A stretch of 55,153 bases of DNA from Tamlana sp. 2_MG-2023 (GTDB lineage Bacteria > Bacteroidota > Bacteroidia > Flavobacteriales > Flavobacteriaceae): positions 1 to 55,153 of the forward strand of contig NZ_JAUOSF010000014.1 of NCBI RefSeq assembly GCF_030548465.1. Direction: 5' to 3'. Every line of letters starts with the position of its first letter. The stretch's first letter is position 1. Both the position numbers and the translations under genes were made by a program. This document shows positions 26,445-34,526 of the stretch, piece by piece. Below the pieces are notes generated by a model, which made no database searches, was not told the origin of the DNA, and was given only the letters and a program-made list of their open reading frames with translations.

Positions 26445-27908
26445 TTATTTTTCTAATTGTTTTAATAATTCCTGCACGGTTTCTAAATCATCAAAATGAG
26501 AGCGCACCCCATTTACCTCTTGATAAGTTTCGTGCCCCTTACCCGCTATTAAAATGATATCATTAGAATTTGCCATTTGACATGCGGTCTTAATAGCCTG
26601 TTGTCTATCTTCAATCGTGAGCGTTTTTTTGAAATTTTGAGGAGCAACCCCTGCTTCTATTTCTGTCAAGATATCTGCAGGTTTTTCACTTCTCGGATTA
26701 TCACTTGTAAAAATGACTTTATCACTTAAAACTGACGCGATCTGCCCCATTTCAGGCCTTTTTGTTCTATCTCGATCACCTCCACAGCCAACAACCGTAA
26801 TAAGCGCTTCATTTTTAGTACGAATACCATTTATAGTTTCTAATACATTCTTCAAGGCATCAGGGGTATGTGCATAGTCTACAATAGCCGTTATCTTTTC
26901 ATTTGAAACGATGTACTGAAAACGACCACTAACACTTTTCAAATCACTTATCAATCTAAGAATCTCAACTTTTTCAAGCCCTAACAATTCCGCAGTAGCG
27001 TAAATCGCCAAAACATTGTATGCATTAAATTCTCCAATAAGACGCGTCCAAATTTCACTATCATTAACCTTTAACAACAAGCCACTAAATTGATTTTCCA
27101 AAATTTGACACTTAAAATCAGCGTATTGTTTTAAAGCGTAGGTATATTTTTTTGCTTTTGTATTTTGAAGCATGAACAAACCATTTTTGTCATCTACATT
27201 CACAACAGCAAAAGATTTTTTTGAAAGTCCGTCGAAAAACTTCTTTTTTACATCTCTGTATTCCGCAAAGGTTTTATGATAATCTAAATGATCGTGTGTT
27301 ATATTGGTAAATATTCCGCCTTCAAAATGCAAACCTTCCGTTCTATGCTGATGAATACCATGAGAGCTCACTTCCATGAAACAAAACTCAACCCCTTCAT
27401 CATTCATCATTTTTAAATACGAATTAATAGTTAGGGAATCTGGAGTGGTATGCGTTGCTTTATATTCCGTATTATCTACCATAATTTTCACGGTAGACAA
27501 TAACCCCACTTTATAACCTGCATTTTTAAACAACTGATAAAGTAAACTAGCTACAGTTGTTTTTCCGTTCGTTCCGGTAACACCAACCAATCTCAAGTTT
27601 TCCGATGGGTTCTCATAAAAATTAGAAGCGATTACCGCCAGTGCCTTATGCGTGTTATCCACCTCAATATAGGTAATACCCTCCTTCAATTTCTCTGGCA
27701 ACACTTCACATACGATACTGTTAGCGCCATTTTTAATAGCCACATCGATGAACTTGTGCCCATCAACTAAAAGTCCGTTTATAGCAACAAATAAATCGTT
27801 CGCTTTCACCGCGCGAGAATCGAAGGTTACCGCATTCACGTTTAAATTCGTTACACCGGTTACCGCATTTATAGTTACCTTATATAATATGTCTTTTAAT
27901 GCGATCAT
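26445..27908 (-). CDS. murE: UDP-MurNAc-tripeptide ligase (meso-diaminopimelate adding)
   Basis: A 487-residue Mur ligase that adds the third amino acid of the stem peptide. The ATP loop is G112-T-N-G-K-T-T, the central motif F-T-N-I-T-H-D-H-L-D-Y-H and the C-terminal D-Y-A-H-T-P-D. The substrate pocket carries D403-N-P-R, the marker for meso-diaminopimelate rather than lysine, which suits a Gram-negative cell wall. Its start overlaps the stop of ftsI by 4 bp. Confidence 0.97.
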   Translation of the reverse strand: MIALKDILYKVTINAVTGVTNLNVNAVTFDSRAVKANDLFVAINGLLVDGHKFIDVAIKNGANSIVCEVLPEKLKEGITYIEVDNTHKALAVIASNFYENPSENLRLVGVTGTNGKTTVASLLYQLFKNAGYKVGLLSTVKIMVDNTEYKATHTTPDSLTINSYLKMMNDEGVEFCFMEVSSHGIHQHRTEGLHFEGGIFTNITHDHLDYHKTFAEYRDVKKKFFDGLSKKSFAVVNVDDKNGLFMLQNTKAKKYTYALKQYADFKCQILENQFSGLLLKVNDSEIWTRLIGEFNAYNVLAIYATAELLGLEKVEILRLISDLKSVSGRFQYIVSNEKITAIVDYAHTPDALKNVLETINGIRTKNEALITVVGCGGDRDRTKRPEMGQIASVLSDKVIFTSDNPRSEKPADILTEIEAGVAPQNFKKTLTIEDRQQAIKTACQMANSNDIILIAGKGHETYQEVNGVRSHFDDLETVQELLKQLEK

Positions 27909-29923
27909 GATGCTTTTAAAATTACCGTTTGATTATTCTTTAATTTCGTATTCTTAGCAATAGATTGCCCACTAACCACACCGTTACCATCTAACTGCAC
28001 CTTGACATCAATCTGCATATTTTCCAGAAGGACAATAGCATCCATAGCCGGCATCCCTACTAAATTTGGCATGATCGTTTTATACGTTTGAGCGGTTTCA
28101 TAAAAACCTTCATAATCCTTTTCAACTGCAATAGATTGCACCCCTAAAGATTCGACCTCATCTGTAATTGGTGTAGCCGTAAATATTTTCTGAGCGACTT
28201 TTTTAAATACAGGCCCGGAAACATCTGCTCCATAATAACCCACACTCTTATCTGGCTCATGAACTACCACGATGCATGAATACTTAGGGTTATCTGCTGG
28301 AAAATAACCTGCGAACGACGAGATGTAAGCTAGTTTTGATTTATCGGAATAATTTTTCTGACAAGTTCCTGTCTTTCCCGCCATAGAAAAATTATCTGAG
28401 TACAGCTTATGACCAGTACCATGCTCTTTATCTACTACATTTTTTAATAAAGCTTGTAACTTGCCAACAGTTTCTTCCGAACATATTTTCTCATTTATAA
28501 CCTCGCTTTCAAAAGACTCTATCACCTTATCAAATTCTTTTACTTCCTTTAAAAAACGTGGCTTTACCATTACACCATTATTAGCAACAGCATTATAAAA
28601 AGTAAGTGTTTGCAAAGGCGTAAAAGAAACCCCGTAACCATAAGCCATCCACTGAAGCGCAATACCACTCCATCTGTTATTTTTAACTCTAGGATCTGGA
28701 ATCACTGGATCTGGCTCGCCAATAATTGGTAAATCCAATTTTTTATTCAGACTCATGCCATACATTCGATCCACAAATTTCTCTGGATTCTTACTATACG
28801 CTTTATCTATTACCTTAACAATACCAGTGTTTGAAGACACCTCAAAAGCTCTTGAAACCGTAATTTTTCCGTAACCACCATGTTTGGAGTCACGCACCTT
28901 TTTTCTATAAAAAGTAAGTACTCCGTTTTCAGTATCAACCACATCACTGGTATCTACCACTTTATCTTCAAAAGCCGCAGCCAAAGCCATTAATTTAAAT
29001 GTAGAACCTGACTCATGACTTTCACCTACAGCGTAATTCAAGCGCTCATAGTATTTACCATTTCTATTTCTTCCTAAGTTAGAAATGGCACGAATTTCAC
29101 CCGTCTTGGTCTCCATTACCACAACACAGCCGTGATCAGCCTTATATTTTTCTAGTTGTTCCAAAAGCGCATGGTGTGCAATATCTTGAATATTGACATC
29201 TATAGTAGTATATACATCATACCCATCTTGAGGCTCTATTTCATTGGCATCAGTTAATGGTTTCCATTGTCCTTTTCCAATTTTTTGCTTTTTACGCTGA
29301 CCATCAACACCTCTAAGATATTTTATTCCAAAAGCGCCATCAATTCCTGGGCGCGTTACATTTCCTTTATCATCTATGCGCTCGTAACCAATAGTACGTT
29401 CAGCAATACCACCCATTGGATGTTCACGCTTTGTTGTTTGCTCTACAATCAAACCACCTCCAAAAGCCCCAAACTCTAACAACGGAAACTTTCTTAATCG
29501 CACATAATCACCATAACCAATATTCCTTGCTAGCAAATAGTATCTGTTTTTATTGGCACGAGCTCTTCTAAGTTTTTTCTCTAATTGTGCAGAAGTTGTA
29601 TTTCCTTTGTATTTTGAAAGCGAATCACATAATGGTTTTATGTATTTCTCGAAAGTTTTAGCTGAAGGCGTTAAGGCATCAAATCGAATATCGTATTTAG
29701 GCACTGAAGTCGCCAAAAGATTACCATTAACAGAATACACATTGCCACGATTAGCAGGAATAACCACATTTTTTACAACACGTTTTGTAGCTAAGGCTTT
29801 ATATTTTTCACCTTGCACAAATTGAATCGTCAATAACTTAAACACGACAGCTACAGCGAAGATGAACATACATCCTGCTATAAAATATAAACGGTTTAAT
29901 ATGTTTTTATCGTTTACTGCCAC
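27905..29923 (-). CDS. ftsI: Septal penicillin-binding protein FtsI (PBP3-like) with PASTA domain
   Basis: A 672-residue class B PBP, the transpeptidase that cross-links septal peptidoglycan. It has one N-terminal membrane helix (~11-33), a dimerisation domain and a transpeptidase domain with S307-T-F-K310 (nucleophile and lysine), S363-S-N365 and K517-T-G519. A single PASTA domain follows at about 608-672 (T-I-M-P-N-L-V-G-M start). PASTA is absent from E. coli FtsI but common on Bacteroidota and Gram-positive counterparts. The gene is 9 bp after ftsL and overlaps murE. Confidence 0.97.
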   Translation of the reverse strand: MAVNDKNILNRLYFIAGCMFIFAVAVVFKLLTIQFVQGEKYKALATKRVVKNVVIPANRGNVYSVNGNLLATSVPKYDIRFDALTPSAKTFEKYIKPLCDSLSKYKGNTTSAQLEKKLRRARANKNRYYLLARNIGYGDYVRLRKFPLLEFGAFGGGLIVEQTTKREHPMGGIAERTIGYERIDDKGNVTRPGIDGAFGIKYLRGVDGQRKKQKIGKGQWKPLTDANEIEPQDGYDVYTTIDVNIQDIAHHALLEQLEKYKADHGCVVVMETKTGEIRAISNLGRNRNGKYYERLNYAVGESHESGSTFKLMALAAAFEDKVVDTSDVVDTENGVLTFYRKKVRDSKHGGYGKITVSRAFEVSSNTGIVKVIDKAYSKNPEKFVDRMYGMSLNKKLDLPIIGEPDPVIPDPRVKNNRWSGIALQWMAYGYGVSFTPLQTLTFYNAVANNGVMVKPRFLKEVKEFDKVIESFESEVINEKICSEETVGKLQALLKNVVDKEHGTGHKLYSDNFSMAGKTGTCQKNYSDKSKLAYISSFAGYFPADNPKYSCIVVVHEPDKSVGYYGADVSGPVFKKVAQKIFTATPITDEVESLGVQSIAVEKDYEGFYETAQTYKTIMPNLVGMPAMDAIVLLENMQIDVKVQLDGNGVVSGQSIAKNTKLKNNQTVILKAS

Positions 29924-29932
29924 TTTGTTTTT

Positions 29933-30256
29933 TTAATCTTTTTCTTTTGTTAATACTTTTATTTTTTGCGGGGGCGTCTCTGAAGACGACAACCCTTTTT
30001 CATTCATTACACTAACGACATGAGATTCCATTTTAAGCCTCATTAATCTGGAACGACCATCTACAAATTGTGACCGTATTTCTTTTACTTCATTTTTCAA
30101 CCGCGCAATTTCATATACTTTTTTATCAGCATTATGTGAACTTGCAATCATTACTATAGCCAGACCAGAGATAAATAGAATGACACGCCAATTTTTAAAC
30201 GAATCATCACTTACTAAAAAAGTACCTCTTAATATGTTATAAATACTTTTCTTCAT
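29933..30256 (-). CDS. ftsL: FtsL-like cell division protein
   Basis: A 107-residue bitopic protein: an N-terminal cytoplasmic part, one membrane helix (~26-42, V-I-L-F-I-S-G-L-A-I-V-M-I) and a coiled-coil segment (~46-90) ending near M-N-E-K-G-L. This is the FtsL layout. The length and place between rsmH and ftsI support the call even though the sequence itself is weakly conserved. It would pair with a DivIC/FtsB-like partner encoded elsewhere. Its start codon overlaps the rsmH stop by one base. Confidence 0.85.
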   Translation of the reverse strand: MKKSIYNILRGTFLVSDDSFKNWRVILFISGLAIVMIASSHNADKKVYEIARLKNEVKEIRSQFVDGRSRLMRLKMESHVVSVMNEKGLSSSETPPQKIKVLTKEKD

Positions 30257-31155
30257 TATTTCTTCTCTGCCAATCTTAACTTCGCGCTTCTGGCACGGTT
30301 ATTAACCTTTACCTCTTCTTTTGAAGGCACAATCAATCCGTTTACTTTTTTAAGCGGAACTTCAAAATTCCCAAACATATCACGTTCAGGCTCACCTTCA
30401 AACATCCCGTTTCTAATAAAACGCTTCACCAAACGATCCTCTAGTGAGTGATAGGATATAAAACTCAATCTTCCATTATCATTCAATAACTCTGGCGTTT
30501 GCATTAAAAACTCTTTAAGCACCTCAATTTCTTGATTCACTTCTATTCTAATCGCCTGATATATTTGAGCCAACACTTTATTAGCATGACGCGGCGGTAA
30601 AAATTTACCAAGTACTTTTTTTAACTGCTCGCTTGTTACAATTGGCTCAACGGTTTCGCGATACTCTACAACCAACCTTGCCATTGCAGGAGCTGCACGC
30701 AGCTCACCATATTGAAAAAGCACATTTTTTAACTGCTCTTCTTCATACTCATTAATCACATTAAAAGCAGAAAGCGTATTGTTTTGATTCATACGCATAT
30801 CCAAATCCGCTTCAAAGCGCGTTGAAAATCCGCGTTCTGCAACATCAAATTGATGCGAGGAAACTCCGAAATCAGCTAAAATACCATCAACTTTTTTCAC
30901 ACCGTGAAATCTCAAAAAACGCTTAATGAACCTGAAATTTTCATGAATCAAAGTAAAACGACTATCATCCAAAGCATTCTCTAAAGCATCAACATCTTGA
31001 TCGAAAGCAAGGAGTTTTCCATTTTCATTCAGCCTACTTAAAATCTCCTTACTATGACCGCCACCTCCAAAAGTGACATCCACATAAACGCCGTCTGGTT
31101 TTATATTCAAACCATCAACAGATTCCTTTAACAGTACCGGATTATGATATTCCAT
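30256..31155 (-). CDS. rsmH: 16S rRNA (cytosine(1402)-N(4))-methyltransferase RsmH
   Basis: A SAM-dependent enzyme that methylates N4 of C1402 in 16S rRNA, in the decoding centre. The SAM motif is V-D-V-T-F-G-G-G-G-H-S near residue 26; later come G-I-L-A-D-F-G-V-S-S-H-Q-F-D and S-F-I-S-Y-H-S-L-E-D-R, both diagnostic. I prefer the ATG at 31155 (299 residues, MEYHNPVLLKESV); an ATG three codons earlier is possible. The start overlaps the mraZ stop by 14 bp, the classic mraZ-rsmH pairing. Confidence 0.96.
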   Translation of the reverse strand: MEYHNPVLLKESVDGLNIKPDGVYVDVTFGGGGHSKEILSRLNENGKLLAFDQDVDALENALDDSRFTLIHENFRFIKRFLRFHGVKKVDGILADFGVSSHQFDVAERGFSTRFEADLDMRMNQNNTLSAFNVINEYEEEQLKNVLFQYGELRAAPAMARLVVEYRETVEPIVTSEQLKKVLGKFLPPRHANKVLAQIYQAIRIEVNQEIEVLKEFLMQTPELLNDNGRLSFISYHSLEDRLVKRFIRNGMFEGEPERDMFGNFEVPLKKVNGLIVPSKEEVKVNNRARSAKLRLAEKK

Positions 31156-31612
31156 AGTCTTCATCGTCTTGACCCATTACTTCTTCAGCTAAATCTGCAA
31201 AATCAATTGCCGCATCATCAATAGCCTGCTCATATAAATCTTTATCCCATATTTCAATAATATTGATTGCAGATGCTACAACAATGTTTTTTGAAATATT
31301 TGCAAAAACAGTTAAATCTTTCGGAATCAACAAACGCCCATTCACATCAACCTCCACCATTTTTGCTCCAGCTGTAAACCTTCTAATGAAATCGTTATTC
31401 TTCTTTTTAAACTTATTTAGCTTATTCATTTTTTGCATCAAAGCCTGCCATTCAGCCATTGGATACAACTCCAAACACTGTTGAAAAACAGAACGACGTA
31501 ATACAAATCCTTCTTCTATAACTTTAGAAAGCTGCTTTTTGATCGAAGCCGGCATCATTAATCGCCCCTTCGCATCAACTTTACAATCGTATGTCCCTGT
31601 AATTAAGTCCAA
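31142..31612 (-). CDS. mraZ: Transcriptional regulator MraZ
   Basis: A DNA-binding protein with two SpoVT/AbrB-like halves: G-T-Y-D-C-K-V-D-A-K-G-R-L near the start and V-E-V-D-V-N-G-R-L-L-I-P in the middle. It regulates its own dcw operon. The longest frame begins with a GTG at 31669, but that GTG is part of the repeated GTGGTA boxes and lies upstream of the TATATTTG promoter element (31653-31646). I therefore prefer the TTG at 31612 (157 residues, start then D-L-I-T-G-T-Y), which fits the usual family length. No ATG is available in this frame before the first conserved block. The tail is acidic (G-Q-D-D-E-D). Confidence 0.9.
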   Translation of the reverse strand: MDLITGTYDCKVDAKGRLMMPASIKKQLSKVIEEGFVLRRSVFQQCLELYPMAEWQALMQKMNKLNKFKKKNNDFIRRFTAGAKMVEVDVNGRLLIPKDLTVFANISKNIVVASAINIIEIWDKDLYEQAIDDAAIDFADLAEEVMGQDDEDYGIS

Positions 31613-31645
31613 AGCAGTTTTTAAAGAATCTAAACGTTTCAAAGT

Positions 31646-31653
31646 CAAATATA
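31646..31653 (-). promoter_or_regulatory. Candidate -7 element (TAnnTTTG) of the dcw operon promoter
   Basis: On the minus strand TATATTTG (31653 to 31646) matches the Bacteroidota -7 consensus. Transcription would begin near 31638, between this element and the preferred mraZ start at 31612. The three GTGGTA boxes lie directly upstream, in the region where a -33 element and a repressor would meet. Confidence 0.6.
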
Positions 31654-31663
31654 TTGAAAAATA

Positions 31664-31689
31664 TACCACTAATTACCACATTATACCAC
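31664..31689 (-). promoter_or_regulatory. Three 10-bp-spaced GTGGTA boxes, probable MraZ-binding site
   Basis: GTGGTA (TACCAC on the plus strand) occurs at 31664-31669, 31674-31679 and 31684-31689, each with a 4-bp spacer and exactly one helical turn apart. MraZ of E. coli and Mycoplasma is known to bind three or more short G-T-G-containing direct repeats with the same 10-bp period in front of mraZ. The repeats are seen directly; the binding is inferred. Confidence 0.75.
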
Positions 31690-31903
31690 ATTGTTAATAA
31701 ATTCTGAACCAAAACTGCTCAAAAAACCATCATAAAAAACATAAAACCCCCACAACCGCTATATTTCAGCTTGTTAAGGCTTGTAATTTTCTATTTCGCA
31801 TATTGTTAACATCTTAATTTCTTGTAATCCTTTTTAATTCAATTTCTTAGCTCATTCATTTTCGTGAAAGCAATTATTTTAGTGGATATATCAATGAAAT
31901 ACC

Positions 31904-31911
31904 TATATTTG
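31904..31911 (+). promoter_or_regulatory. Candidate -7 element for the alpha/beta hydrolase gene
   Basis: TATATTTG at 31904-31911 matches TAnnTTTG and lies 22 bp before the start codon at 31934. It serves the plus strand, divergent from the mraZ promoter about 250 bp away. Confidence 0.5.
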
Positions 31912-31933
31912 TTTTTAATGATAGACTATTAGA

Positions 31934-32701
31934 TTGATGACGCATCATTTAAAAAAAGAAGATAAATTCAATTATATTGAAGCCGGTGAAGGCACTCCAA
32001 TCATCCTACTACACGGATTAATGGGTGGCTTAAGTAACTTTGAAGCTGTGATTGAATTTTTCAGTAATAAAGGTTATAAAGTTCTTATTCCAGAACTTCC
32101 ACTATACTCATTATCTTTACTTAAAACGAACGTAAAAACCTTTGCAAATTACTTGCACGATTTTATTATTTTTAAAGGTTACGATGACGTCATACTACTG
32201 GGGAATTCACTTGGTGGGCACATTGGATTATACCACACAAAAATGTACCCAGAAAAAGTCAAAGCCCTAATAATTACCGGAAGTTCAGGTCTTTACGAAA
32301 GCGCCATGGGTAGCGGATACACAAAACGTAGTGATTACGAAGTGATTAAAAAGAAGGCTCAAGACGTGTTTTACGACCCAGAGGTTGCTACAAAAGAAAT
32401 TGTTGATGAAGTTTTCGAAACCGTAAACGACCGGAACAAACTTATAAAAACTTTGGCCATTGCTAAAAGCGCCATTAGACACAACATGTCTAAGGATCTG
32501 CCTAACATGCAAACCCCGACGTGTATCATTTGGGGTAAAAATGATCAAGTCACTCCTCCTGAAGTTGGTGAGGAATTTAATGAACTTTTACCGAACTCTG
32601 ATTTGTTTTGGATTGACAAATGTGGGCATGCTGCCATGATGGAGCACCCAGAAACATTTAACCAAATAATGAATGACTGGCTGGAACAAAAAGGTTTTTA
32701 A
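31934..32701 (+). CDS. Alpha/beta-fold hydrolase
   Basis: A 255-residue cytoplasmic serine hydrolase of the alpha/beta fold. It has the oxyanion region L-L-H-G-L-M-G-G (25-32), nucleophile elbow G90-N-S92-L-G-G, acidic residue D204 (W-G-K-N-D-Q-V) and H232 (K-C-G-H-A-A-M-M). The triad is complete. A lid-like helical region covers about 120-190. The substrate cannot be told; esterase, lipase-like or C-C hydrolase activities all occur in the family. It stands alone, 70 bp before engB on the same strand. A second ATG one codon in is an equally good start. Confidence 0.88.
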   Translation: MMTHHLKKEDKFNYIEAGEGTPIILLHGLMGGLSNFEAVIEFFSNKGYKVLIPELPLYSLSLLKTNVKTFANYLHDFIIFKGYDDVILLGNSLGGHIGLYHTKMYPEKVKALIITGSSGLYESAMGSGYTKRSDYEVIKKKAQDVFYDPEVATKEIVDEVFETVNDRNKLIKTLAIAKSAIRHNMSKDLPNMQTPTCIIWGKNDQVTPPEVGEEFNELLPNSDLFWIDKCGHAAMMEHPETFNQIMNDWLEQKGF

Positions 32702-32771
32702 GCTTAAAATACGACTACTCCTAGAATATTAATTAAGATTCCTTTACAGGAAAAACTAAAATAAGCACGTT

Positions 32772-33383
32772 TTGAAAATTAAGTCTGCCGAATTTGTAAT
32801 GAGTAATTCTGATGTCGAGAAATGCCCAAAAAGCAGGCTTCCAGAATATGCTTTCATAGGTCGAAGTAATGTGGGTAAGTCTTCACTTATCAATATGCTT
32901 ACCAGCAGAAAGAGTTTAGCTAAAACTTCCGGGAGACCAGGAAAAACACAGCTTATCAACCATTTTTTAATTAACAAAAATTGGCACCTTGTCGATTTAC
33001 CTGGATACGGCTATGCACGTGTTTCTAAGAGTTCAAAAAAGGTGTTTCAAAAGTTTATCACGCAATATTTCGGACTAAGAGAACAGCTCGTTACAGCCTT
33101 TGTTTTAGTGGATATTCGTCACACGCCACAACCTATTGACTTAGAATTTATGCAGTGGCTTGGTGAAAACGGTATTCCTTTTTCTATCATATTTACAAAA
33201 GCGGATAAACTAAAACCAAAAGCGATTGAAAACCACGTTGAAGATTATAAAAAAATATTACTAGAAACTTGGGAAGACATGCCCAACTATTTTATAACCT
33301 CATCAAGCAACGAAACTGGAAAAGATGAAGTTTTAGAATATATTGACAGCCTGAACAACAATATGGAGCTAGATAGTTTCTAA
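32772..33383 (+). CDS. engB: Ribosome biogenesis GTPase YihA/YsxC (EngB)
   Basis: A 203-residue TRAFAC-class GTPase needed for maturation of the large ribosomal subunit. GTPase motifs are G1 G-R-S-N-V-G-K-S (~30-37), G3 D-L-P-G-Y-G, G4 T-K-A-D-K and a late S-S-S-N-E. The start is a TTG at 32772: it gives M-K-I-K-S-A-E-F-V, which matches the way the family begins, and the next in-frame ATG would remove the first strand. The TTG start may lower expression. Confidence 0.95.
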   Translation: MKIKSAEFVMSNSDVEKCPKSRLPEYAFIGRSNVGKSSLINMLTSRKSLAKTSGRPGKTQLINHFLINKNWHLVDLPGYGYARVSKSSKKVFQKFITQYFGLREQLVTAFVLVDIRHTPQPIDLEFMQWLGENGIPFSIIFTKADKLKPKAIENHVEDYKKILLETWEDMPNYFITSSSNETGKDEVLEYIDSLNNNMELDSF

Positions 33384-33422
33384 ACCTACTCTATTTTACC
33401 ATTTTTACTACACTAAAACTTA

Positions 33423-34517
33423 CTAGCCTTTTACATCAAGAGCATCTCTTAAAGCATTTCCAATAAGCATAAATGCCATAACTAAGCTCATAATACACAG
33501 TCCTGGAATAATAGCTAAATAAGGTTTTCCTAAAATGATATAATTATAATGGTCTTTGATCATTGCTCCCCAACTTGCCATTGGTGATTGCGCCCCAATA
33601 CCCAGAAAACTAAGTCCGCTTTCAATTAGGATTGCAGCAGCAAAATTAGCAGCAGATATCACTATAACTGGCGCCATAATATTAGGTAAAATATGCTTAG
33701 TAATAATCCTGAAATCATTATAACCCAAAGCTCTTGCCGCTGTAACATACTGCATTTCCTTGACACTAATTATTTGTCCGCGTACCACCCTAGCCACTTC
33801 TACCCACATGGTTAAGCCTACCGCAATAAAAACTTGCCAAAAACCTTTACCAAGAGCTAAAGTTATAGCTATAACTAATAATAGTGTTGGTATTGACCAT
33901 GTCACGTTAATCACCCACATAATTACAGCATCCACTTTACCGCCAAAATACCCAGCTAGGCTTCCCATAAGAATACCAATAACCAATGAAATAAACACAG
34001 CTACAAAACCAATAAAAAAGGATATACGCGCTCCAACTAATACTCTACTCAACAAATCGCGACCATACTTATCTGTACCAAACAAAAAAGTTTTTTCTTT
34101 AATAAAAGCACCTAAAGATTCATTAGGGAATGCACTTAATTTTATAGATTTCTCTGCGCCTTCAATACCATCGGAGGCATATTCTTTATAAACCAAGTGC
34201 TCTTTTTTTATTTCAAATCCAGAAATTGGAATTTCAGTGTCTGTATTTTTCCTTCCGAAGAAAACCTTATCAAAAACATTTTGTTCTACCTTGATTTGAG
34301 AAGGTATAGTAAGCATAGTAACCTGAAACCCTGGCTTTTTAGAATGAATAGCTAAATGCATTTGATTAGCATGCTGAGAATTATCTGGAGCAACCACATA
34401 CGCAAATACTGAAATCAACCCCACTAGAGCAATAAAGCATAAACTAAATACGCCCCAAAAGTTCTTTTTAAACTTTTGGAGCGCTAATTGTTTTAGTGAT
34501 TTTGATTTATGACTCAT
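33423..34517 (-). CDS. ABC transporter permease, Opp/Dpp type (DppC-like)
   Basis: A 364-residue inner-membrane permease. Residues 1-45 hold the OppC-type N-terminal helix (~20-42), then a periplasmic insert of about 100 residues. The block F-G-T-D-K-Y-G-R-D-L-L-S-R follows at 146-158, and then the binding-protein-dependent permease domain (~160-360) with five or so helices and the EAA loop (A-A-R-A-L-G-Y near 260, H-I-L-P-N near 276) that contacts the ATPase. The likely substrates are peptides. No ATPase, solute-binding protein or second permease is adjacent, so partners must be elsewhere. The insert is longer than in classic DppC, as in many flavobacterial copies. Confidence 0.92.
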   Translation of the reverse strand: MSHKSKSLKQLALQKFKKNFWGVFSLCFIALVGLISVFAYVVAPDNSQHANQMHLAIHSKKPGFQVTMLTIPSQIKVEQNVFDKVFFGRKNTDTEIPISGFEIKKEHLVYKEYASDGIEGAEKSIKLSAFPNESLGAFIKEKTFLFGTDKYGRDLLSRVLVGARISFFIGFVAVFISLVIGILMGSLAGYFGGKVDAVIMWVINVTWSIPTLLLVIAITLALGKGFWQVFIAVGLTMWVEVARVVRGQIISVKEMQYVTAARALGYNDFRIITKHILPNIMAPVIVISAANFAAAILIESGLSFLGIGAQSPMASWGAMIKDHYNYIILGKPYLAIIPGLCIMSLVMAFMLIGNALRDALDVKG

Positions 34518-34526
34518 AAAGCAACA

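Noticed and set aside
31142-31669. mraZ starting at the GTG at 31669
   Set aside because: The GTG is part of a repeated regulatory box and lies upstream of the likely transcription start; the extra residues are not typical of MraZ.
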